From Plasmopara viticola (lineage: Eukaryota > Oomycota > Peronosporomycetes > Peronosporales > Peronosporaceae), in NCBI GenBank assembly GCA_001695595.3, contig MBPM02000020.1, positions 744,001-808,000 on the forward strand: a DNA stretch of 64,000 nucleotides, in the 5' to 3' direction. A program made the translations under genes and the position numbers. The notes under the pieces were generated by a model that had not been told where the DNA came from, did not search any database, and saw only the letters and a list, made by a program, of their open reading frames with translations. The first letter of the stretch is position 1; the number at the start of each line of letters is the position of its first letter. Below, in pieces: positions 47,582-57,796 of the stretch.

Positions 47582-49576
47582 ATGACCAAGAGGCGTCGGA
47601 ACGGGCACCCGTGCAGTCGTTCGTTCTCGGAGAGTGATGGGCATACGCGCTTAAACGAGGCCAAGCGTCCAAAACAGCAGTCTTCATTTCCCATGTCCTT
47701 CCTTTGCGGAGGATCGGCGGCGTCTATTTCGCATTTCCAGGCGCTGCAAAGGTGCTCTTCCAGCGTCGCTCTCGCAGACGTGTTTGAGTGGCTGGGAGAC
47801 GCTGTGATTGGGGAGCTCGTGGGACGCTGTCTGCTGTCCCAATTTTATACGGCGCCACTGAGCGCACGAGTCTTTCGCAACTTGAGACTAGCTGTCGTGA
47901 CGAATCGCAACTTAGCGCAGGTATACGATGCCATGGGGTACGCAGCTGTCCAGCGTCAGAGGCACAAGACGGGTAATCGAAAAAGTATCAACATGAAGCA
48001 GCGAGCGGATGTAGTTGAGGCTGTTGTTGGTGAGCTAGTGCTTACATTGCACCAAGGAGAGGGAGAATTGGACAAGTATCGAGCTCATCTGGATACGATC
48101 GTAGCCACAATGCTCCATTGTCACTTTGCAGAGCTAAGTCTAGAAGCGAAGGAGAAAGGAGAGACAAGGTTGTCAGCGAAAGGGCCACTGAGTCTCGCGT
48201 TGAATCTGTTTGCATGTTTACCTAACGAACGATTGGATGAAGGAACAGGAGAACTTATCGTGGTAGACGGAGTCGACTTGGTGGGAGATATTCCAGACAA
48301 AAGGTTCTATAGAAACGAATATGTGGTTTTAGAGGTAGACACCACCAAGCCATTTCATTGTTTTGCTACTAGTGGCCTTCACCCGACTATTCGATGTGAG
48401 AGTGTACGATTCGCCATGATGCAACTGGATGCGAATCATGTCTTGCCGATGTCGAGGGAAATTTTTGAAGTGTTCAAGATTTATGGAATGGCAGTCTTAT
48501 TGGAGAGAATTAGCTTGTTGTTAGCTATACGCCATGTCTCACCGCAGCAGAGCAAACGTTCGGAATTGGTGACTTCAGCAATGCTGACAAAACAGAGGCA
48601 GCAGATTCTTTCAGTCTCGAACCTTGCAGAATGTGCCATTTCACTAGGAGTTGCAGAACATGGTGTGCAAGCTAATCTGCGAGCCGATAGCCAAGAAGAA
48701 GTCGAACAACGGCTGCAGAAGGAGTATCAACTTGCTAACACTCTTCGTGCTTTTGTGGGTTTTCACAGTGCCATCGCGATGAGGTCGACGTCTGCAAGTA
48801 AGCACAGTAACGTGCTGATTACTACAATTTGTAGTGCGCTTTGTGGAGGTTCGACATTAAGTGAAGGAGAGCTTCAAATGGTAGAAATGCCTGAGAGGGA
48901 ACCACTTGTGGCGATGAAGCGATCAGTTGGCGAAGCACGAATGTTTATGAACAGCAAAGCTTGTGATGCGTTGCATGCGTGTGTTGAGAGACCTGTATCA
49001 AAGGTTGAAGCCAAAAGAAAGCGCAAGCTTCAGCCGTGTCTGATGCTGCGGCAATGTGACTCAAATACCCTTGAAAATCTATGTGAGACGCTCAACAATG
49101 AGCAACAAGGAAAGCAGAAGCAAGGCAACGTTTGTGCAGATCTATGCAAACGACAAGTGAAGAAAAGGAAACCAAGTCAAGGCTTTGCTGCCACCGCTGG
49201 ATGTATAACTCGCAATTTAGCGCGCTTTCTTCATCGGCGCTTTCTCTTCTGTCTCGAAGAGATTGTAATATTGTTTGCACAGCATCAAACGAAGGCTTGT
49301 CGCGCACAGATGATTGTGTTCAAACACGATCTCGTTCCATGCGTGGAAGAGCTTCATTTTCGAAAATGGGAGGTCTCGGCAAGTACATTGACGTTGGCAA
49401 TGCGTGACAGTTTCTTTCGGATGCTACTTCACGACGTTTGTCAATTTCATGCTATTCTTTCATCCAGTAGAAATACACAAGACGGGACTCGAATCACACA
49501 GCTTCGTTTGCCGCTCCATTATACGTGGTCGAACATTAACACACGCATCACCACGGAACAGCTGGCTCGGAGCTAA
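47582..49576 (+). CDS. Dicer-like protein with tandem RNase III domains, second one dead
   Basis: A single-exon, 664-residue protein with ATG at 47582 and a basic, NLS-like N-terminus (TKRRRNG, EAKRPK). RNase III domain 1 (about 60-175) has the signature VFEWLGDAV (E69, D73) and RADVVEAVVGEL (D143, E146); these match the four main metal-binding residues, while the E. coli E38 position is D66. A second RNase III-like fold (about 292-400) is recognisable by FKIYGMAVLLERIS, SNLAECAISLGV and LANTLRAFVGFHSA, but its acidic residues are replaced (K299, M303, N386, R389). No helicase, PAZ or clear dsRBD is seen; the rest is basic and helical. Two RNase III domains in one chain is the Dicer/Drosha layout, so a role in small-RNA processing is inferred, with only one cutting site. 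Oomycete Dicer-like proteins are known to be reduced. Confidence 0.78.
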   Translation: MTKRRRNGHPCSRSFSESDGHTRLNEAKRPKQQSSFPMSFLCGGSAASISHFQALQRCSSSVALADVFEWLGDAVIGELVGRCLLSQFYTAPLSARVFRNLRLAVVTNRNLAQVYDAMGYAAVQRQRHKTGNRKSINMKQRADVVEAVVGELVLTLHQGEGELDKYRAHLDTIVATMLHCHFAELSLEAKEKGETRLSAKGPLSLALNLFACLPNERLDEGTGELIVVDGVDLVGDIPDKRFYRNEYVVLEVDTTKPFHCFATSGLHPTIRCESVRFAMMQLDANHVLPMSREIFEVFKIYGMAVLLERISLLLAIRHVSPQQSKRSELVTSAMLTKQRQQILSVSNLAECAISLGVAEHGVQANLRADSQEEVEQRLQKEYQLANTLRAFVGFHSAIAMRSTSASKHSNVLITTICSALCGGSTLSEGELQMVEMPEREPLVAMKRSVGEARMFMNSKACDALHACVERPVSKVEAKRKRKLQPCLMLRQCDSNTLENLCETLNNEQQGKQKQGNVCADLCKRQVKKRKPSQGFAATAGCITRNLARFLHRRFLFCLEEIVILFAQHQTKACRAQMIVFKHDLVPCVEELHFRKWEVSASTLTLAMRDSFFRMLLHDVCQFHAILSSSRNTQDGTRITQLRLPLHYTWSNINTRITTEQLARS

Positions 49577-51009
49577 GTTGGTTGATGGATTCGGTACCAT
49601 TGCTGATTATCGAAAGCATACTTCGGTGCTGCTTTGTTTGACTAAATGAGCCGAATGTACGTAATGAAGCAGCTTTTGCCAGAGTCGTTACGATGTGCGC
49701 GCATCAGGCCGAGAAAGAGGTGACGCCAAAGACAGGTAACACATGTTTCGAAGCTCGACTCGAGGTGTGGCTACTTTGTCTCGGACAATGTGATATTTGG
49801 TTGATCTGTGGAGGGCTGCAGCTACATTATGTGCAAATTGTTGTCAGCTCTTAGGGTCGTTGACGCGGGATCGGATCGATGGAGTGGAGGTGTTACGGTC
49901 ATAAGCCTGAAGCTGGCAAGTATTGCTTGATGCAGCTAATGGAAGTCGTCGTAGTTCCGAAGTTTTTTCGTCAGGTTTTGGTGGTTCGCCGCCGTATTTA
50001 AGTCTCTTGGTCAGGTGTTGGTGTTACGTTTCTGCTCATGCGAGCTAGGAGGCTGTTGAGAGTAAAAAGGTCTTGGAGGACTTTCTTGCTATACCACTAG
50101 AAATTAAATGCTAGTATTAGATATACTTCAAGTATACAGTCATTTACACTTCAGGATAGTGTCTGCATCGCCTCTAATTTGTTTTTCGTGACGAAAAGTT
50201 TGTATTGAATAAAATTCGAAAAGCGAGTGCGGTGAATAAAGAGCGACTTTGAGCGCTCAATACTCGACGAGATGGAGCATACATTGACTAATCGTACACT
50301 TAATATTGTTTTGAGAAGAATCTTACTAATTGCGGTAACGCCGGCGACAATCTCGACTAAGATCGTGTATATTCGGCCCGAAATCGTTTGCGCTCACCCT
50401 GACTGCCACGATTGACCAATCCATCTGATCGTTCTCACGGGCTGTATACGAAATATACGGATGAAAAGACGACGGGACGTTCAAGTACCAAACCCGATGC
50501 TTTGACGCGTAGCTGCATCGCACTGTTGACAAAGTCTTAGCTGATTTAGCCACGATCGGGGACACTGCACCTCGCAGGACCAGATTTTGTATAAAATGCT
50601 TGTAGAATTTGAGCGACAAAGCACATTTCTATTATCTTCAGCATCTTAACAGCAGGGAAGGCTGTTGTCTTTTCAAACACGTGGAAGCCAGCAAGCTCTC
50701 ATAACAGTGCGAACTGTTCATCTAAGAGATGCACAAAGGTGCTTTTTTCCACCTCGGAGCCTTTGTACAACGTACGCTGCCTATAAAGCTGATTCAAGAT
50801 GTTCTTTTCAAAGCAAAGAAAATGTTGATTGCAGAGAAATCTCCTTTTCTCCAAACACCACCTCTAAGACATATCCGGCTATTTACTTAGTCAAAGACTT
50901 AGTAGCTTCAGGTTCTCCACGGTGTATTTAAAACCTTTTGAACTATTGGCGGTACCTCCATTGAAAACAACTATGCCATAACACAACAACTAATTGAATA
51001 CTCATGCGA
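49577..51009. other. Gene-less stretch
   Basis: No supported gene. The minus-strand frame 50326-50619 is 97 codons long but lacks an ATG at its start and has no known domain. Confidence 0.45.
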
Positions 51010-52539
51010 GCAAGGCCTTTACAACTTTGGGATCCTTTATAGCACCCAGCGATAATTTTCGTACCGAATCCCTATTCTCGTTTAGTAAAGATATGCTACC
51101 CGCGCCTGGTGGTTCCTCGTTACCCGTCTGTGGTCCTTTATTACCAAGTATATCTTGGAAGTCACAGTTACTTTCTTGCAAAACTTAGCAAGCTAAACTC
51201 TTATTATTGACTTTGTCTTGCGGGTAAACGCTATTTGCTTGCGGAAACTTGTAGCCCGCAGCTGATGGCTTTATTATGTCAACACGTGAAAGTTTTACGC
51301 AAACGTAAAACGCTATCTTTAGCGTCTTTGGCAGTCGGTGCTGTTAGCGGACTTAATTATCCAATGATTGAAGACTCGTCGCGTCGAGATATCAGTGTCT
51401 CCGTACCTCCCATAGTGATCTCAGTCCTATAACTTGTACAGGCTATGGAGCCGTACGGACTATGGGGGAGAGCATGCATCATCAAAGCTTTGTTGCGCAG
51501 ATTGGGCGGCTGGTATTCATGGCTCTGTTTGGCTAATCGATGTATGGCTCGTAATTTTTTTAAATCTCGGTATATCCAATTTCGCGTCGTATTTGTTCGT
51601 GTCAAGGACAAGAAATGACTTTGTGTTATCCAAATTCTTACAAACTTAAAATTGATCTTATTGACCAAAGTCTTTGAGCAAGACAAAGATTTAATTCGTC
51701 GATCTCTTTGTAAATCATGTGTCCTCGCTTACTGTAACCAGATTGATGGACATTTGCTTCGATCAGCGGCACTTAAGCCCAAAAATTCGATCCGAGCCAG
51801 TGGCTCCAGGGACACCACTAGTAGGAGTCCTGCGGGACAACCAACTGACACATGTCGGGAACGCGAAACCGTCTGTGGCTGAAACTCTTTTCGAGATATC
51901 TTAAAAAAAATTCATTGTTGGTGTCCTCGCTCTAACGAATTGACTACTACGGTCAGAACTACCGCCAATACAGTCTCCTAAACTTTTTCGAAAAGGGGCG
52001 CCACTAATAGAGGCTGTCAGCTTTCTTCAGTCATCAAATAACATGTGTTACACACTTCCCTTCCTTATAGGCAAACAAAGGAAGCACTCGGCATAAATCT
52101 CGCTGGAACTATTTTGGTCTCAAATGTTTTTTATGTGCTTCCATAACGCGAAGTACTCTGGTGGAGAAATTATACGAATAAGCATCCAGCCAGTAGCCCG
52201 GCTAGCCAGAAAATAAGGTGCGAACGCATCACACATCCGAGTCATCTCATCCTTCTTAGATCAAAAAAGTTTTGTTCCTATCTTCGATAGCTTTTGGAGA
52301 AATGAAAGTTTTACTCTAGTACGAGGGAACCAAGAAGGCTACTTAGGACTCTGCCAAATGGTAACATGATGTTAGCGTACACAACGTTGAAATAGCGCTC
52401 ATAGTGCATGTGTTGTCCACCAACACAATCGAAAATCGTGCTAAAGCTATTGATTAGCATCTCGGTTTGCACCCTCAACGCTTTCCTACACCATTTATAC
52501 GTCTCTTTACACTTCCGTAAGCAAGCAGGAAATTCAGCT

Positions 52540-53305
52540 ATGCCCCGTCAAACTAAATACAGTCCTCATCTTGTGTCAATCTCGGAGGTGTCCACTGTGA
52601 CTAAGCCCAAAAGTAGATCTCGGCTCTTTCTCTAACCATGAATATGTGAAAGTTTGGCTTGTCGAGTTGACCCCCACCACGTGTGAAAAAGGAAGTTCAA
52701 AACGGTGGCTAGTCACTCCATAGATGTGGTTATCGAGCATTCACACGAGGCATGTAGACTGTTGAGCGGCTGATTGCGATGACGATTGATAAGTGTGACC
52801 GTCTATCTACATTTGGCTAAAGACCTTGGTCGATCGAGAGTCTCGTCGAATCAGTGACCGAGAAAATCAAAAGTCTTCATTACGATCAGGGATGGTCAGA
52901 TTGTATTATCGAAGACATGAAATAAGTATGGACGGTCAATTCTTCATACAGCCGGTCATACAGGCGACAAACAGTCGATCAAGAAGAACACAAAGACGAG
53001 TCCAAGACCAAGACTGCTGTAACAGGCCGATGATAGAAGCAATTACTCGTTGCATCATGCTGCAAACTCGAGCATCCCTGATGGCTTTGCAATTGTAAAT
53101 ATACGAAAGTGGCACTTGCATCGGTATACGCCTTCAATAATCGACTTTGGCCTCCAGTGCTTATTACCGTTATCCCGAATTATGACGACGATCAGTTCTG
53201 CTCGTTCACAACGCTGATTCTGCGATCGTGGTAACAAAAATTGACTTTAGGGCAATACACCTCCTCGCGGGGGCTGCACAAGAGCGCTGCGGCTACTTCA
53301 TAAGT
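52540..53305 (+). pseudogene. Ankyrin-repeat pseudogene, left arm
   Basis: It begins with ATG at 52540 (MPRQTKYSPHLVSISEVS), homologous to the intact gene at 34734-35444. Extra DNA after the first about 25 codons brings a TAA at 52633-52635. Ankyrin text then continues in shifting frames (around 52900-53100, where pieces equal to KYGRSILH and SIPDGFAIV can still be read), and the region ends with the equivalent of SSRGLHK near 53270. Several frameshifts make it non-functional. Its partner in the right arm (62033-62719) is also broken but by partly different lesions. Confidence 0.8.
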
Positions 53306-53420
53306 AGATTTATTACATGAGCACTGTTGTGTTGCAAATAAGTGAATTTAAGATGAGAAGCTAAGTTGTGAATTGTCCTACAAATTTAGCTAGTAATTGA
53401 TTATGAGCGGCTATTTATTT

Positions 53421-55048
53421 AGGGAACAGTTAATTTCCGCTCACCCTTTTGATAATTTCAAGGATGTTTTCAACGGCAGCGACGATTTGGCAGTCAAGAA
53501 ATTCACCAATATTTTTGAAGATTTGGTCGACGCCAAGCGCATATATCAATAATTAGAGGTCTTTCTTTGTCATATTTATAACCAAAATTTACCGCACCGA
53601 TCAGCAGTAGTTACCCTGCCGTGTTACGATGGTTACCAGTATAACAGCTCGTGTAAATGGTTTCACGGTGAACCAAATAGTTGTGGCGCAATGACAATAA
53701 AAAGAATTTGACCAATTAACAGGGGGTGAGTGGAATTTACCAAAAGGGTGAGTGGAAATTAGGGAACCGTTAAATTGCCGGTACCCTTTTGGTAAACTGC
53801 CGGTACCCTTTGATTAAAGCCAATGAAATTAAACTAAATCCACCAATGGGAACAGTTTATCTCTGTTAATGAACACAGTGTTCTTTCAACCAAAAAAAAG
53901 AGAAAGCAATACCCATCCGGTACCACTTTTTCGTAAACTGCCGGTTCCCCCTGTTTTTTAGCCAATAAAAAAAGAGCAATTCCGTCAATAGGAGCAATAT
54001 TTTTCTGTCAATGAAAGCAGCACTAAACAAGTTATCGAAATGCGCCTTCCTTTACGTCGTCTTTCTGGGTGTTGCTACTGCTGATTGTAAGTTGCGCTTG
54101 CGGAGAGGAATACCATCGTCGCATGAACATTTGGGAGGTGATTGTAAGCAAGGCATCTGTAAGTATGGCTCCACGCCTTGTATAATAATGTGCGTCATTT
54201 GCTGTAGGTCGACACGTCTCGCTTTTGGAGTAATCACAGACACATTGCGAATGCATTATCACACTACCACTCAGTCAAGCGTCTTGGGATCCCAGACAGC
54301 CAGGCAAGACAATGTTGAAAGACAATTTGTCATACCTTGCTTACTGACAATGCGACGCTACTGTTGTAGATCGTCTTGATGCTGGTGGACCAAATACCGT
54401 GCGATCCTCGCAATTGCTTTCCTGGACAAGTGTTTAACAGTCGAAGCCAAAATAAAATCTGTATGTGTTTATCCTGCGTCACGTTAGCTTTGTATGCACC
54501 TGCTGTTTCGATTTGGTGTCCAACGCAGCTATGGAATAAACGCCGAGGTCGATTATCGCGGCTTCGAGGTCTCGGTGGCCATCTTCATTACAGTCCTTAC
54601 GGGTGCGTCAAATAGATATTTAGTGTAACCTATTCTAATCGAACGATCGGGACGAAATGAACCAGACATAAACAGCAAACACAAAGCTCATAACCTTGGG
54701 CGCGCGCGTGCATGAGAACCGCCGACTTTGCCTCTTCCAGAGTGCTGTACGAGAGCTCTCTAGGGGGTTGCATAGTGTTTATTGCGAGAAGAAGAGTGCG
54801 AGAAGAGCGATATTGAGAAGAGTGATGTTGAAAAGAGTAATATTGAGAAGATTATTTCTTAAGAAACAAGGCAGTTCACAAAAAGGGGTACCGTATGGGT
54901 ATTGCTTTCTCTTTTAATTGGTTGAAAAAACACTGTGTTCATTAACAGAGATAAAGTGCTCCCAATGGTGGATTTAGCTTAATCTTATTGGCTTAAATCA
55001 AGGGATACCGGCAGTTTACCAAAAGGGTACCGGCAGTTTAACGGTTCC
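53421..55048. mobile_element. TIR DNA transposon, composite, inserted in the left arm
   Basis: The right arm lacks this block, giving the empty site next to CTATTTATTTA. It starts GGGAACAGTTAATTTCCGCT and ends TTAACGGTTCCC. Two units are joined. Unit 1 (53421 to about 53760) has short inverted ends (TTTCCGCTCACCCTTTTG against CAAAAGGGTGAGTGGAAA). Unit 2 (53757-55048) has inverted repeats of about 175 bp (53757-53935 against 54880-55048) containing GCCGGTACCCTTTTGGTAAA and AGAGAAAGCAATACCCAT. Unit 2 encloses a 122-codon frame with a signal-peptide-like start. No transposase was recognised, so both units look non-autonomous. A short GA/TTA-rich flank change makes the exact duplication unclear. 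Confidence 0.8.
54011..54379 (+). CDS. Putative secreted small protein inside the TIR element
   Basis: ATG at 54011 opens a 122-residue frame starting MKAALNKLSKCAFLYVVFL, then GVATADCK. This has the form of a signal peptide (basic start, hydrophobic core FLYVVFLGVATA, cleavage near A-D). The mature part is Cys-rich (nine Cys after the signal) with no known family. GTAAGT or GTAAGC donor-like sites occur at three places after the signal segment (near 54087, 54144 and 54161), so the true product may be spliced and differ from the open frame. It lies wholly between the 175-bp inverted repeats, so it may be a captured gene or a chance frame. Confidence 0.3.
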   Translation: MKAALNKLSKCAFLYVVFLGVATADCKLRLRRGIPSSHEHLGGDCKQGICKYGSTPCIIMCVICCRSTRLAFGVITDTLRMHYHTTTQSSVLGSQTARQDNVERQFVIPCLLTMRRYCCRSS

Positions 55049-55087
55049 CAGAAATTATTCTTTATAAGCATTTCTGATGTAAATGCT

Positions 55088-55417
55088 TGTATTGTATTGT
55101 ATTGTATTACGTTATCGCGTTGCCAAGTTATGCACGTGCTAGGCTCAGTCTGGCTAGTCCACGGCATAGTGGTGTCCGCATACGTCGGGTCTCGTTCGGC
55201 GGGCAGTGCAGCCAGCACCGAGGCCGTGAGGGTCTTCCAATATTTAGTGTAGTTCTGACTTGGTAAGAGCCCACGTGGCGCCCTGGTGCTGGAGACCGTC
55301 GCGTCGAGGGTGAGACTCGTTAGAGACCTGCAGATGCCCGAGAGCACCTGCCCGAAGCGCGCGAGCATTTAGCCCCCGCGCTTGGAAGGAGGGCGTCACC
55401 CCAACCTTTTCCGAAAA
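55088..55417 (-). mobile_element. Short LINE-derived retroposon (copy B)
   Basis: It has the same three-part structure and the same internal junctions as copy A at 30398-30721, on the minus strand, with a tail of TATTG repeats. It is absent from the right palindrome arm. No target-site duplication is seen; instead about 50 bp of host DNA present in the right arm are missing beside it, so insertion came with a small deletion. Confidence 0.85.
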
Positions 55418-55513
55418 AATTCTATACATGTCAAATGAAATGTCCAGTGGTAGATTGAGATTGTAAATTGCAATTCATTTGTCTATTTATTTCATCCCTC
55501 ATGTCGACATTTA

Positions 55514-55777
55514 TTTGTATTGTATTACGTTATCGCGTTGCCAAGTTATGCACGTGCTAGGCTCTATGGCTAGTCCACGGCATAGAGTGGTGTCCGCATA
55601 CGTCGAGTCTCGTTCGGCGGGCAGTGCAGCCAGCACCGAGGCCGTGAGGGTCTTCCAATATTTAGTGTAGTTCTGACTTGGTAAGAGCCCAGGTGGCGCC
55701 CTAGTGCTGGAGACCGTCGCGTCGAGGGTGAGACTCGTTAGAGACCTGCAGATGCCCGAGAGCACCTGCCCGAAGCG
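55514..55777 (-). mobile_element. Short LINE-derived retroposon (copy C), 5' truncated
   Basis: Same family and junctions as copies A and B, but it starts inside the 5' segment (at the CGAAGCG point) so about 50 bp of the element's 5' end are missing, as usual for target-primed reverse transcription. It is absent from the right arm. Confidence 0.85.
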
Positions 55778-55985
55778 TTGCGTGGAAAGTCGCGGTTTTA
55801 ACGTCGAAAAGTAGTTTTGGGATAAGTTGCATCTGAGATTGGTGTAGCATATTAGAATTGATATCATGACTGAGAATAAACCCTCCAGCCAATCACAGAG
55901 GAGAAATGCCAACCAATTTAAATATATAAACATCAGTGCCTGCCCGTTAGCGAAAAGTGCCTGCCCGGTATCATTTCCCTATATC
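55778..55985. other. Unidentified insert next to copy C
   Basis: About 200 bp present only in the left arm, replacing about 70 bp of right-arm DNA (about 61700-61770). It includes a direct repeat of GTGCCTGCCCG. Origin unknown; it may be the remainder of an element carried in with copy C. Confidence 0.5.
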
Positions 55986-56099
55986 ATTCATTTCATTTAG
56001 ACATGAACAAAAATTGCAGATCAAACGCGATTATGAATATCTCCCATTTACGATCTAAAGTATTTAGATACCACATCCACGCCCCAGTATACGAGTTGT

Positions 56100-57728
56100 C
56101 TACGCAATGAGCGCAGACGTTTCAGGCATTAGCGGCGTGATCTCTACTTCCATATGACCCTTCACAGGAATCGCAATTGAAAACTCATACGTGAGCTTCC
56201 ACGGGTCTTCTATCGTTTTAATTTCGTACTTGCTGAAGAGAGTTGCCAATGTCATCTTGAGTTGCATCATGGCAAATCGCTGACCAATACAGACGTGCGG
56301 GCCGGAGCCAAAGGCGCTGAACTTAAAAGCGGAAAGTACGCGCAGTTTCCCAGTTTCAGGATCGATCATTCGCTCAGGCTTAAACTCAAGAGCGTCGTCA
56401 CCCCACGACTGCTTATTGCGTCCGTTGCAGTAAGATGAGATCATAACTACTTGACCCTTTTCGACAAAGGTGCCGTCCACAAGCGTCGTGTCCTGCATGC
56501 ACTCGCGTCCGATGAATCCTGTGGATGGCGTAAGACGTAAATTTTCTTTGACGACGGCTTCAAGATACACGAGATTGCGCACTTGCTCCTGCGTCGGCAC
56601 TCGAATCTCACCCGTAAACAGCCCAGGTATCTTCTCCTTCATCTCTTCACGAATCTTTTGCAACACAGCTGGATATCGGTTCATCATCACGATGAACCAG
56701 CACATGCTGTGCGCTATCGTGTCTTTTCCGGCAAAGATAAAAGTCATGACCATATCGCGCATGATCGTAACGTCGTCATCGTCAATCTGCAAATTCTCAG
56801 TCTTTCTCAAATTACTCTGCATAAAGATTGAGATGAGATCCTTTTCATCCGTCTTTTCACCCTTTGCTGCAAGCTCCGTCTTCTTTTGCATCGACTCCAT
56901 GATGACTCGATTAATAAAGTTATGCATCGTTGCAATGTCGTTCCGAAAGACCTTTTCCCAGCCAATGTTGAGAAATCTTTTGATCCTCCACATCCAGATA
57001 GGCGTTTTGATACGGACAGCAAAACCCACGCAAGCATTATCGAAAGCCTCCAGGAATTCATGGTCCGTTTCGCGATCGGGGCTGTTTTTGAGTGTATTGA
57101 GATCGACCCCAAAGCCAGTCTTGGAAGTGACATCCATCGTGAAGTGAAGAAGCTCCTTCTTGAGGCTAAATGGCTTGCCGCGCTTATGATAGATATCCAG
57201 CACATCCAAAAAGATTCCCAATTTTTCTTGCACAGTCGAATCCATGGCATCTTTCATCGCCTGCATCGAAAAGAGGTGGCTTGCCGTCTTCCGGTGGTAG
57301 AACCACTGCTCTCCATCGGCAATAATCATCCCCTTTCCAAAAATATCATAACTAATGTATTGATTTGTAGGACCACGCAAAAAAATGTGCGATTGAGTCG
57401 ACATCACATCTTCAATAATCTCGGGCGATGAAAGCACGACGTATTTTGGAACTCCTGGAATGTGGTACATCCAGGGGCGATGGTTAAATTCGAGACATTG
57501 CTCAAATAACCAGTCGTGAAAGTGATCGAGTGAGCTAGCAATGTCGACGAGGCTTTTGAGGAGGGGCAATGTCGTCTTGGGCATAGGTGGCACCATCCGC
57601 GTCTTGCTTGCTACGCTCTTCTTCACGCTATGCAGAAGCAACGATAGTCCCACAAGCACAGCCACGGCAGTTGCAGCGGTGACTGCTACGTCATTTCGAT
57701 TGTAGAGGAGCTCCGAGACGGACATCAT
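56100..57728 (-). CDS. Cytochrome P450 monooxygenase, copy 2 (left arm)
   Basis: A 542-residue, single-exon P450 on the minus strand with start MMSVSELLYN. The membrane anchor, W-x-x-x-R, AGKDT, ENLR, PERM and FGSGPHVCIGQR heme-loop motifs are at the same positions as in copy 1, with heme ligand Cys480, so it looks functional. It differs from the right-arm copy by only three residues that I can find (positions 25, 35 and 80), all in or near the N-terminus, despite the several insertions elsewhere in the arm. That near-identity means a recent duplication or ongoing gene conversion. Its ankyrin neighbour (52540-53305) is now about 2.8 kb away because of insertions and is broken. Confidence 0.95.
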   Translation of the reverse strand: MMSVSELLYNRNDVAVTAATAVAVLVGLSLLLHSVKKSVASKTRMVPPMPKTTLPLLKSLVDIASSLDHFHDWLFEQCLEFNHRPWMYHIPGVPKYVVLSSPEIIEDVMSTQSHIFLRGPTNQYISYDIFGKGMIIADGEQWFYHRKTASHLFSMQAMKDAMDSTVQEKLGIFLDVLDIYHKRGKPFSLKKELLHFTMDVTSKTGFGVDLNTLKNSPDRETDHEFLEAFDNACVGFAVRIKTPIWMWRIKRFLNIGWEKVFRNDIATMHNFINRVIMESMQKKTELAAKGEKTDEKDLISIFMQSNLRKTENLQIDDDDVTIMRDMVMTFIFAGKDTIAHSMCWFIVMMNRYPAVLQKIREEMKEKIPGLFTGEIRVPTQEQVRNLVYLEAVVKENLRLTPSTGFIGRECMQDTTLVDGTFVEKGQVVMISSYCNGRNKQSWGDDALEFKPERMIDPETGKLRVLSAFKFSAFGSGPHVCIGQRFAMMQLKMTLATLFSKYEIKTIEDPWKLTYEFSIAIPVKGHMEVEITPLMPETSALIA

Positions 57729-57781
57729 GGTAACTCTCGAGTTTTATCTACACGGAAATGGACGGCTTGGCACTACCGATG

Positions 57782-57796
57782 AGAAAGCGTGAATGA
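57782..57796 (-). promoter_or_regulatory. Oomycete initiator-like element of P450 copy 2
   Basis: On the minus strand TCATTCACGCTTTCT lies about 55-70 bp before the ATG, at the same place and with the same sequence as in copy 3, and similar to copy 1. Confidence 0.5.

Noticed and set aside
50326..50619. 97-codon minus-strand frame as a gene
   Set aside because: No ATG at its start, no recognised domain and no related copy in the window.
56470..57147. 225-codon plus-strand frame antisense to P450 copy 2, and its mirror at 60545-61222
   Set aside because: It is the antisense shadow of the P450 coding sequence (also seen shorter at 33536-34012). It has no domain and is kept only because the P450 is conserved.
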